A stretch of 64,000 nucleotides of DNA from the NCBI GenBank assembly GCA_017522105.1, contig JAFXAA010000020.1, forward strand, positions 53,598 through 117,597, written 5' to 3'. The position numbers and the translations under genes are program-made. The notes beneath the pieces are model-generated. The model had not been told where the DNA came from. It was given only the letters and a program-made list of their open reading frames with translations, and did not search any database. The stretch comes from Bacteroidales bacterium. Its GTDB lineage: Bacteria; Bacteroidota; Bacteroidia; Bacteroidales; P3. Shown here in pieces: positions 44,094-52,000 of the stretch. Every line of letters starts with the position of its first letter. Within the stretch, counting starts at the first letter, position 1.

Positions 44094-45221
44094 TTACTTC
44101 TTGGGCAACAGGCTGCCGGTGGTCTTGCCTTTCTGGTTAGGCAGCAGGCTGCCGTTGCCTTTAGGCTTTGATTGCTGGGACGGTTGTGTCTGCTGCCGCT
44201 TTTCCACTTGCTTGAAGTGTTCTTTTATGCGCTCGGCCTGCGGAGTGTTGGGGTGCCTGTTGAGGTAGTCTCTTACCTTGCCCTCGTAGTCCGAAGGTTT
44301 GTCGATATAGGGGTTCTTGGCATCGTCAGGGAGCATACCATAGGCGGCACTGATGGCCTTGGCGTCGTTCTTATTAATTTTGGCGCCAGAGCCGTCGCCA
44401 TACGGGATGTAGATATAGGGGTCTCTGCTGCTGCCGCGTCCGGCGGCACTCTTGGCTTTCTGCTCCTCTTTTTGCTGGGCTTTGCTGACCTCGTTGTCAT
44501 ACTGAGCCTTGGCGGTGTTGAGGGCCTTGATGGCGGTGTTGTACTCCTTGTCGGTTATCAGGTTGCCATTTTTCTGTGCTTCGAGGTTGCCGAGGAATTC
44601 GTCTTCGTTAAACTCCTTTTTGCGCAGAGCTGGTAGTATCTGCATGACGAGCAACTTGCCATTCTCCTTCAGTGCGGCATCCTCGGCTTTCTGTCGTCTT
44701 TCCTCTTCGCGTTTCCGCTCTTTTTCTTCGGCGGCCTCGATACGTTGCTGTTGCAGTTTTGCTGCGCGGTCGGCCTGGCGTGCTTGTTCCTTCTTCCCTG
44801 CCACATTTAGCACGTAGTGCATCCACTGGTCGAGGTTGGCGTCGCGGTTGGCCTTGGCCTTCTCATAACGCTGGCGCGCCTTGTCGCTGAGGTTCTCGCC
44901 GCCGACATAGGGCGCATACTGCGTGGTGTAGTGCAGTTTGGCGAGGGCGCTGGCCACGTCGCCGATGCCGCCGATAGCCTCACGCACACGGTCGCGCTTG
45001 TCAGCACGTTCGTTCTGTTTCTTGAGCTCTTCATACTGCGCGATTATCTGGTCGAGGTAACGCTGCGACTCCGAGGGCTGCGTCTCGACGGTCTCTGCGG
45101 GGGTGACAGTTATCGGTTGTGTCGCTACTGCACCTTCGGATGCAGTTTTCCCCACCTGCTGCTCTTGCTGCTGTTTTTTCAACAGTTCGGGGTCTATGGT
45201 ATTGGTATTACTTCCTGGCAT
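44094..45221 (-). CDS. Coiled-coil ejection/internal virion protein (375 aa)
   Basis: A 375-aa, largely helical protein: a polar N-terminus with Gln/Thr-rich linker, a long charged coiled coil (residues ~130-200: KKEQARQADRAAKLQQQRIE and following EEKERKREEERR), a small domain with GRGSSRDPYIYIPYGDGSG, and a C-terminal repeat GNGSLLPNQKGKTTGSLLPK. The shape and place between a gp7/gp14-like gene and the giant polyvalent gene suit an internal protein ejected before the DNA. It is co-transcribed with both (gaps of 11 and 30 bases). No named family. Confidence 0.65.
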   Translation of the reverse strand: MPGSNTNTIDPELLKKQQQEQQVGKTASEGAVATQPITVTPAETVETQPSESQRYLDQIIAQYEELKKQNERADKRDRVREAIGGIGDVASALAKLHYTTQYAPYVGGENLSDKARQRYEKAKANRDANLDQWMHYVLNVAGKKEQARQADRAAKLQQQRIEAAEEKERKREEERRQKAEDAALKENGKLLVMQILPALRKKEFNEDEFLGNLEAQKNGNLITDKEYNTAIKALNTAKAQYDNEVSKAQQKEEQKAKSAAGRGSSRDPYIYIPYGDGSGAKINKNDAKAISAAYGMLPDDAKNPYIDKPSDYEGKVRDYLNRHPNTPQAERIKEHFKQVEKRQQTQPSQQSKPKGNGSLLPNQKGKTTGSLLPKK

Positions 45222-45232
45222 GACTGTAGAAG

Positions 45233-45847
45233 TTAAAAATTTCTCGGTGAGTAGTTTATTTTTGCATTCCTTATCTTCTTCATGCTACCCTCCACCTTTT
45301 TCAATCCTTCCACTTTTTTTATTTCATTACCGGCGGCACCGTCCCCGCCAATGCCGTCAATGCCGCTCGCCAGCCCACCGGCCGCCTGTCCGACACCGGC
45401 AGTGGCCTTGGCGATGTTCTGCGCACGCTGCTGCTCGATGCCTATCTGCTGCTGCGTCAGCCCCATGTCGGTCTGACGATACTGCTGTTCGATGGCGTCC
45501 TTCTGGGCGTCGCCCTGCGCGGCAATACGGCTGGCGGCCTCGGCCAACGCCTCGTTGTTGCGCGCCTTCTCGGCGGCGACACTCTCCTCGGTGCCGCCCA
45601 TGACGGCCTGCCGTCCGGCGGCGGCCTTGTTGCGCTGCCGCAGCATCTCCTGCGTCTTGGTCAGCACACGCTGGGCACTCGTCCGCTGCAGCGGGTCTTC
45701 GTTGTAACGACGGTCATACCATGCTTTGTTCTCGCGCTTCATGGCCTCGACCTTGTCGTTGGCTTCCTGGGCGGCCTGCGACGACTTGATGCCGCCGTAG
45801 ATGGCACTGGCGGCACTGATGGCCGCTCCGATGATTGCTCCCCACAT
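45233..45847 (-). CDS. DNA-ejection protein candidate with N-terminal membrane segment (204 aa)
   Basis: The ATG at 45847 (MWGAIIGAAISAASAIYGGI) is used; the longer frame upstream lacks a good start. The first 20 residues are a hydrophobic glycine-zipper-like helix; the rest is a polar Gln/Ala-rich helix with QAAQEANDKVEAMKRENK and a Gly-rich end (AAGGLASGIDGIGGDGAAG). This small N-terminal-membrane plus long-helix form is that of P22 gp7 / T7 gp14-type ejection proteins. First gene of the ejection operon behind promoter P5. Confidence 0.7.
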   Translation of the reverse strand: MWGAIIGAAISAASAIYGGIKSSQAAQEANDKVEAMKRENKAWYDRRYNEDPLQRTSAQRVLTKTQEMLRQRNKAAAGRQAVMGGTEESVAAEKARNNEALAEAASRIAAQGDAQKDAIEQQYRQTDMGLTQQQIGIEQQRAQNIAKATAGVGQAAGGLASGIDGIGGDGAAGNEIKKVEGLKKVEGSMKKIRNAKINYSPRNF

Positions 45848-45868
45848 AACTGTTTTATTTTTATTTAA

Positions 45869-45934
45869 TTCACAACTTATATTTACATTGCAAAAATACA
45901 ACCGTATCTTTGCACCTCGATTATAAGTTGTGAA
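45869..45934. promoter_or_regulatory. Divergent late promoters P5 (-) and P6 (+)
   Basis: P5, - strand: TTCACAACTTATAA begins at 45934 and TATTTTTG is at 45898-45891. P6, + strand: TTCACAACTTATA begins at 45869 and TATCTTTG is at 45905-45912. Both have 36 bases from the first T to the -7 box and no -33 TTG. The two promoters overlap head to head, each element lying in the other's early transcribed region. They serve the ejection operon and the + genes at 45937 and 46453. Confidence 0.8.
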
Positions 45935-45936
45935 TT

Positions 45937-46377
45937 ATGCCAAGAGGAAGAAAAGCAAACGACGGACGCGGACGCCTCGGCGGTCGCCAGGCAGGAACAC
46001 CCAACAAGGACAACCCGCTGAAAAATATGCTCCACGAACACTCCGTGGATTACTTCACCCCCAATATAGAGGCCAAGGATGTGGAGCTGCGATACTTTAT
46101 CATCGACCCCGAAGCCGAAAATGCCCAAAATATGGCCATGGAGGCCAAGAAGGAGTTTGTCGCCCTGAACAAAGACAGGGTGTTCTCGCGCTATGAGCTG
46201 GACCTGCTGGCGATGGCACCAAGCGCCCGCGCCAAGGTCGAGATAGACCTCCTCTCATTCCATACTCCCAAGATGCAGGCAATATCAGCCGATATGTCGG
46301 TCAAGAACGACAATACCATCTCTGACATCCTTATTAACATAGCAGCCGGAAAAGACCCAAGGACCGATAATCAGTAA
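45937..46377 (+). CDS. Basic DNA-binding-type phage protein (146 aa)
   Basis: Begins MPRGRKANDGRGRLGGRQAG with an AT-hook-like RGRKxxxGRGR cluster followed by TPNKD, a start often seen in small phage DNA-binding or small-terminase-like proteins of Bacteroidota. The body is helical with FVALNKDRVFSRYELDLLAM and ends ISDILINIAAGKDP. The mRNA starts only ~18 bases upstream (P6). It could be the packaging small subunit instead of the gene at 20789, or an accessory DNA-binding protein; context does not decide. Confidence 0.6.
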   Translation: MPRGRKANDGRGRLGGRQAGTPNKDNPLKNMLHEHSVDYFTPNIEAKDVELRYFIIDPEAENAQNMAMEAKKEFVALNKDRVFSRYELDLLAMAPSARAKVEIDLLSFHTPKMQAISADMSVKNDNTISDILINIAAGKDPRTDNQ

Positions 46378-46379
46378 TC

Positions 46380-46421
46380 TCTTTTACTAATTTTACTACT
46401 CCCACTACTTTTAGTAAAAGA
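46380..46421. repeat. Inverted repeat between two + genes
   Basis: TCTTTTACTAA (46380-46390) and TTAGTAAAAGA (46411-46421) are a perfect 11-bp inverted repeat with a 20-base loop that itself repeats TTTACTACT-like sequence. It lies just after the 146-aa gene; no T tract follows. It could be an operator or a weak attenuator. Confidence 0.5.
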
Positions 46422-46452
46422 AACGAATGTTTAACCCCCTAAATATCAAATT

Positions 46453-47001
46453 ATGGAAACAACAGTAACCGTTATCGACCTGCTCAAGCAGCTCGCCGTG
46501 GCCATCCCTCTCATCCTTGTGGCCACACAAACCATCACCGCCGCCATCCATGGTGCCTTCCACATCAAGAGCGACAACCTCAACCACGCCATCAGTTGGA
46601 TTGTCGCCGTCCTCAGCGGCCTCGGCTTCGTGGCATTCAACAAACTCGACTTTGGACTGCCCACCGCCTGGAACTACGTCTTGGGAGGTGTAGCCGGACT
46701 CATCACCGGCGGCACAGCCAACGGCTGGTACGACTGGCCCCTCGTTAAAAAAATTATCGACGCCATCACCGACCTCTTTGGTGGCAATAAAAGAACAAAG
46801 AAGATTTATATTACTACTGAAGAAGCCATTAAACAATGTAATAAAGGAAAGAACAGTGTTATCCCAAGTGAATTTTTATCTGTATTTCCCAACAATTTTG
46901 GCATTAATTTATGCGCCGTGAAGGGTTTCGATATAGAGACAACTTCCGACAACCAATATAAAACAATACGCATTGACTTTCTGCCGACAAAAGAAGAGTG
47001 A
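46453..47001 (+). CDS. Holin-like membrane protein with foreign-looking C-terminal domain (182 aa)
   Basis: Residues ~10-100 hold three hydrophobic segments (LLKQLAVAIPLILVATQTI, AISWIVAVLSGLGFVAF, WNYVLGGVAGLITGG), holin-like in layout and in GC-rich codon use. From about residue 113 (base ~46790) the DNA turns AT-rich and the protein becomes soluble: KKIYITTEEAIKQCNKGK, then SVIPSEFLSVFPNN and TIRIDFLPTKEE. This looks like a membrane anchor fused to a small soluble domain of other origin. A second holin, separate from the lysis cassette, or a superinfection/lysis regulator are options. Terminators follow. Confidence 0.6.
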   Translation: METTVTVIDLLKQLAVAIPLILVATQTITAAIHGAFHIKSDNLNHAISWIVAVLSGLGFVAFNKLDFGLPTAWNYVLGGVAGLITGGTANGWYDWPLVKKIIDAITDLFGGNKRTKKIYITTEEAIKQCNKGKNSVIPSEFLSVFPNNFGINLCAVKGFDIETTSDNQYKTIRIDFLPTKEE

Positions 47002-47035
47002 CAATATCATTCAACCATGTGTTGAATGATTTACG

Positions 47036-47069
47036 GAGCCGTCAGTGCAAGACCACTGGCGGCTCTTGC
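47036..47069 (+). terminator. Terminator between the holin-like gene and the integrase
   Basis: GAGCCGTCAGTG and CACTGGCGGCTC arms (one mismatch) followed by TTGCTTTG. Just upstream, ATCATTCAAC/GTTGAATGAT (47007-47031) is a second perfect hairpin. Convergent with the integrase. Confidence 0.7.
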
Positions 47070-47090
47070 TTTGTCATGTATGCTGCAATA

Positions 47091-48263
47091 TTATTGCAGC
47101 CTTGCCTCTACTCCAGCCATGGCCTCGGCCACCGTCTCGTCAAGCAGCTTGGCATACACCTCGCGCGTGATCTTTGTCGACGAGTGGCCCAGCACCTTGC
47201 TCACCACCTCCATGCCAACACCGTTGTTAAGCAGCATCGTGGCACACGTATGACGCGCCCAGTGGCTGCTCACAGGCTTGTTCACCCCCGCCATCACAGC
47301 CACCATCTTGATGTAGTTGTTGTACTTCTGGTTGCTCATCATAGGCAGCTTCATGTCGTAGCGCTTCAACACCTCCATGGCTGGCTGCATCAGCAGGAAC
47401 GTGAACTCCTGGCTCGTCTTGCCGCGCCGCCCGGCATACACCGGCCTACCCCTGACCTCTCTAATCTGAGTAGCGTCAAAAGCCTCAAGGTCTATGTACG
47501 ACAGCCCGGTGTAGGTCTGGAACACAAACAAGTCACGCGCGTGCCGCAGATAGTCCGACGGCAACGGCATATCCTTCATGCGCTCAAACTCCTCGACAGT
47601 AAGATACTTGTTAAGGGCCTCCGCCGTAGGGTCGCGGTTGATATGGATGCCCTTGTAAGGGTTCTTGCGCAGCAGGCCTTCATTCATAGCGTCGATGATA
47701 AACGAGTTGAGAAAACGGTGATAGTTATTCCATATCGAGTACGGCTTTAAGCCACGCTTTACCAGCACCTCGTCCATTTTAAGGATATTCACCTCCGTAA
47801 TGTCGGCGAAGGTAGTCATGCCACCCCACCGTTCAAACCACGCAATGAAGCGATCGTAGCGCGCCTGACTGTCATCTGTCCGACCATACTTTCGGATAGT
47901 GGCGCGCTCACGGAAATAGTCTGCCAACAGCTTCTGCTTCGGCACGTTGGCTGTCGACTGTTCCTTCTCCTTGCCGCCAATGACGGCCACGATAGTCTGC
48001 ATGTCGAGCGTACCGGCCTGCATCTGCTCGTTGATAATTCTTCGAGCTTTTGTCACATACATATCCAACGCCTGCTGCAATTCAAATGCATCGGGTCGAT
48101 TGACAATAAAGCCGTTTTTCCACTGTTTAGGCAGCACGCGCACACCGGTGGTGGCAAACCGTTGTATGCGGTCATAGGTAATGCGCAGCTCGATGGCTCC
48201 CTCCTTGGTAGTGGTAGCACGGTGTCTGCGGTCATAGATAAGTTTAAAAACAGGTGTTCCCAT
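47091..48263 (-). CDS. int: Tyrosine integrase (Bacteroidetes phage type)
   Basis: 390 aa. The N-terminal ~90 residues are an arm-binding domain (KLIYDRRHRATTTKEGAIEL), then a SAM-like core-binding domain and the catalytic domain. Catalytic residues: SSHWARHTCATML (H-x-x-R), LGHSSTKITREVYAKL (His and nucleophile Tyr). The first Arg box reads FVFQTYTGLSYIDLEAF, with Ser where most family members have Arg; this substitution is known in IntDOT-like Bacteroidetes integrases. It sits 271 bases from tRNA-Ser, transcribed away from it, with repeated GTAATACCAA sites in between: the standard layout of an integrase next to its attachment site. Confidence 0.92.
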   Translation of the reverse strand: MGTPVFKLIYDRRHRATTTKEGAIELRITYDRIQRFATTGVRVLPKQWKNGFIVNRPDAFELQQALDMYVTKARRIINEQMQAGTLDMQTIVAVIGGKEKEQSTANVPKQKLLADYFRERATIRKYGRTDDSQARYDRFIAWFERWGGMTTFADITEVNILKMDEVLVKRGLKPYSIWNNYHRFLNSFIIDAMNEGLLRKNPYKGIHINRDPTAEALNKYLTVEEFERMKDMPLPSDYLRHARDLFVFQTYTGLSYIDLEAFDATQIREVRGRPVYAGRRGKTSQEFTFLLMQPAMEVLKRYDMKLPMMSNQKYNNYIKMVAVMAGVNKPVSSHWARHTCATMLLNNGVGMEVVSKVLGHSSTKITREVYAKLLDETVAEAMAGVEARLQ

Positions 48264-48280
48264 AATATATAATTATTATT

Positions 48281-48363
48281 GTAATACTATCTATATAAAA
48301 AAATGTAATACCAAAACCAAAAAGTAATACCAAATGTAATACCAACTTCTTTTTTGGTATTAC
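48281..48363. repeat. GTAATACCAA repeats: integrase arm-site or operator candidates
   Basis: GTAATACCAA occurs as direct copies at 48305-48314, 48324-48333 and 48336-48345, inverted at 48354-48363, with a near copy GTAATACTAT at 48281-48290. They lie between the integrase start and tRNA-Ser, where arm-type integrase sites or Xis/repressor sites are expected. Confidence 0.65.
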
Positions 48364-48380
48364 AAATCCACCATATGACA

Positions 48381-48405
48381 ACATATAATAACATATAATA
48401 ACATA
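48381..48405. repeat. ACATATAATA tandem repeat
   Basis: Two perfect 10-bp copies (48381-48400) and a partial third, AT-rich, between the arm-site repeats and tRNA-Ser. Could be a bend or IHF-like region of the attachment site. Confidence 0.5.
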
Positions 48406-48491
48406 TTCATTCTTTCGCGTCCTTATCCCCTTATAAGGCAGAAACGCGCTGACACACAAGATAATGAAAACACAAAGTACTGAAAAACAAC

Positions 48492-48524
48492 AAGGAGCCG
48501 TCAGCCACAAACTGACAGCTCCTT
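48492..48524 (-). terminator. Terminator downstream of tRNA-Ser
   Basis: AAGGAGC...GCTCCTT and TCAG...CTGA pair with a small bulge, followed on the - strand by TTGTTGTTTTTC. It ends the tRNA transcript. Confidence 0.75.
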
Positions 48525-48534
48525 ATCTCATTTG

Positions 48535-48621
48535 CGGAGAGACAGGGATTCGAACCCTGGGACCAGCAAGCTGGTCAACGGTTTTCGAGACCGCCCCGAT
48601 CGACCACTCCGGCATCTCTCC
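48535..48621 (-). tRNA. tRNA-Ser (anticodon CGA)
   Basis: An 87-base cloverleaf with acceptor GGAGAGA/TCTCTCC, a long variable arm and a GGTTCGAATCC T-arm. The anticodon loop is CTCGAAA, so the anticodon is CGA, reading UCG. No encoded CCA. It is the likely prophage attachment gene, its 3' end facing the integrase. Confidence 0.95.
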
Positions 48622-48638
48622 TCGAACTTTTGAGGGTG

Positions 48639-48668
48639 CAAAATTACTACTTTTTGCCGACATGGCAA
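48639..48668 (-). promoter_or_regulatory. Promoter of tRNA-Ser
   Basis: On the - strand TTG (48668-48666), a 19-base spacer and TAATTTTG (48646-48639), directly upstream of the tRNA. A housekeeping-type host promoter that contrasts with the phage late type. Confidence 0.75.
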
Positions 48669-48918
48669 AATTAATTTTCCTACAGCAAGACAAAAGGCTG
48701 TATAATAACATATTACGGACACACATTTTGTCATCTTCCTTGCCACACCTGCGTTTGCACGGAGTCCCTACGGAGCCCCTACGGAGTCCCTACGGCCGTT
48801 CTTCAGTGGAAGACCGTTGCAAGGACGTCGGGAATGCGAGGGGGTGCCGAGGGGACTCCGGGGACGGATGGGTAATGGCATCCTGTAGCGCAGAATTTGT
48901 TAAATTTAGCAAAGCATT
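48669..48918. repeat. Intergenic region with CGGAGTCCCTA tandem repeats
   Basis: 250 bases without a gene. CGGAG(T/C)CCCTA occurs three times in tandem from 48760 to 48792, followed by TTCTTCAGTGGAAGACC and GGGGACTCCGGGGACGG-like inverted sequence. Related words recur in the palindromic element at 59366-59501, so these look like a family of extragenic repeats in this genome. Confidence 0.6.
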
Positions 48919-48948
48919 TTGCCAAGTCACAATAAAATGCTATTTTTG
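48919..48948 (+). promoter_or_regulatory. Promoter of the T9SS surface-protein gene
   Basis: TTG (48919-48921), a 19-base spacer and TATTTTTG (48941-48948): perfect primary-sigma promoter. The leader is ~70 bases before the ATG at 49025. Confidence 0.75.
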
Positions 48949-49024
48949 CAGTTAGTACCATAACCCGTCATGGCGGGTACCAATACGCACAACACACGGA
49001 ATATCAACAAACAGCATAAAGAAA

Positions 49025-52000
49025 ATGGCAACAAAGACCCTACGCGTTTTAGCCCTGTCAGCATTGCTGGCCACACCCTTTGTCCTCGCAGCGCAGCAGT
49101 CGCTGCCCTACAGCTACGGCTTCGAGGAGGCCGCCGAAATGAACCGCTGGACGACGCAGAGCATGAACACCGAGAACGCCGCCGCCATGCAGCGCACCGC
49201 AGCACAGCACAACAGCGGCAGCTACGGCTTCCTGTTCTCGTCGCAGACCTCGGCCGCGAACAGCAACTACAACCAATACCTGATAAGCCCCGAGCTGGAC
49301 TGCCAAGGCGGCATGCACCTGACTCTGTACTACAGGAAGCACTCGTCGTGGATGAACGAAAGTTTCCGCGTGGGCTATTCGAGTACCGACAGCCAAGTGT
49401 CGAGTTTCACATGGCTCGGCTTCACGACCACCAGCGGCAGCGGCACGCCATGGACGGCCTACGATGTGAACCTGCCCGCCGGTACCCGCTACGTGGCCAT
49501 CAACTACAACGGCTACAACGGCGGAAGTTCGAAGGGTCTCTATATTGACGACATATCGATGGCATCGGCGGCAAGCTGCATGCCCGTGACCAACCTGGAG
49601 GTGAGCGCTGCGACGCAGAGCAGCCTGACGCTGAGCTGGACCGATGCCAACAACAGCGGTGCCACCTATGCGGTGTTCGACATGAGCGACACAAGCGTGG
49701 TGGCGCAGAGCGTGAACGGCACCACCTACACCGTCACCGGGTTGCAGCCCAACAGGGTGTATACCTACGGTGTGGTGGCCGACTGCGGCAGCGGTGACTA
49801 CTCGACGCGCGTCTCGGTCAGTGGTCGCACAGAGTGCGGTGTGGTGACAGACGACAACCTGCCGTGGGTGGAGAACTTCGACGCCTACACTTCGGGCACG
49901 CTTGGCAACGTGCCGTGCTACAGCATACTCAACTACGGCTACGGCTCCAACACGACCTATCCATACGTGAGCACCACGCAAGGTATCGACGGCGCCAACA
50001 GCAAGGCATTGGCATTCCTCTGCCGCGGCACATCACAGTATGAATTGGCCATACTGCCGGAGTTCAGCAGCTTCGACGGCAAGAGCATCGTCTTCAACGT
50101 CAAGGATGCCGGCTCATACAACTACAACACAACCAGCACCGAGTACGGCGGTGTACTGGAGGTGGGCGTCATCAGCGACCCTGCCAACCAGAGCACATTC
50201 TCCGCCCTGGCCACCTTCAGCAATATGGACTACACGTGGCGTGAACTGACGGTTGACCTGAGCGCATACACAGGCACCGGCCGACACATAGCCTTCCGCT
50301 GCCACAACACCGTGGCCAACAGCAACGGCACCCTTTATGTAGACAACATTGTGGTGCTTGAGTCACCCACCTGCTCACGCCTGGCGGGAGTCAGCGTGGA
50401 CGGCATCACAAGCGACGAGGCCGTGGTCCACATAGCCGACACCTCCGAAGAGGGCGGCACATACATTGTCACCCTCACCTCGGAGGACGACACGCTCGTC
50501 TTCGACGGCATCGGCGACACCGTCTACACCCTCTCAGGCCTGAGTTCCAACACACTCTACACCGTAAGCGCCAGCGAGTACTGCAGCGACGGCACCCTGA
50601 CGGCCCCGGTGACGGCCGCCCTGCTCACAGCCTGCAGCGAAGTGGCGGCAGACGAGATGCCCTGGTCTGAGAACTTCGACGCCTTGGCCGCAAACACTGT
50701 GGGCATGGTGCCATGCTGGACGATTCTCAACGCAACGAGCGACTACCCCAAGGTCTTCAGCAGCTACAACCACGGCACCACCAGCGGCAACAGCCTCTAT
50801 TGGGTGGGGGCGACGAGCGGCAACACCGTGTGCGTGCTGCCTGAGTTCGAGGTGCCGATGAACCAGCTCATCGTCAACCTCTGGTTCTACACCACCGCAG
50901 CCAGCGGCGGCGTGCAGATAGGCTATGTCACCGACAAGAACAATGCAGCAAGCTTCGTGCCTCTGCAAAACTATGCGGGGCCGAACTACCTCGCCACCCC
51001 GTGGAACAACGTGGAGCTCACTGTCTCAGGCGTGCCCGAGACAGCCACCAACCTGGCCATACGCTACGTGGGCCAGTCAGACCGCATAGCCATTGACGAA
51101 GTCGTGGTGCGAAAAGCCCCGGAATGCCCACGGCCCACGGCGGTGGTGGTGAGCGACATCACCGACGGCACGGCGCAGCTGCACATCGCCAACACAGACC
51201 AGAATCCAGACTATACGGTGCTCATCTACTCCGGCACCGACACTGTGGTCAACAACCAGTCCTACAGCACCGGCGACTTCACCGTGAGCGGCCTTGACGC
51301 CAACAAGGTCTACACCGTGGAGGTCGTGGCCAACTGCAACGTCGGCGGAAGCCACAGCCCCGTGACGGTGCAGTTCCGCACGCAGTGCGCCGCCATAGCG
51401 CAGAACAGCCTGCCGTGGAGCGAAGGTTTCGACACCTACCCCGGCAACGCCGGCGGCCTTGACGGGCAATACACCATGAACATACCCTGCTGGACAACGG
51501 CTTGCCGCTACAGCGGATATTTCCCCTACTACTTCTCCGGCGCCCACCGTGACGGCGCCAACAGCCTCTACTGCTATGGCGAACCAAGCCAGCCCACAGT
51601 CTTCGCCCTGCCGTGGTTCGCCACCGACCTCAGCGACCTCCAGCTATCCTTCGCCCTGCGCAAAGCCGAGAGCCAGGGAGGCATAGAGGTGGGCGTGATG
51701 AGCAACCCCATGGACACCAACACCTTTGTGCTTGTGCAGAACTGCACGCCGACGACTGCCAACACGTGGCAGGTGTTCGACATCACCTTTGCGGGCTTCA
51801 GCACAGGCAACATAGCCTTCCGCAGCACCAGCCAGGCCATGATTGACAGCCTGGTGGTGAACACCATAACCAGCTGCACGCGCCCCGTCATCACACTGGG
51901 CGCCGTCACCTCCACCAGCGCCACCGTCAACCTCAGCGACGCCAACAACGCCAACCAGTACATCCTCTATGTCAACGGCAGCACCACCGGCATCAACGTC

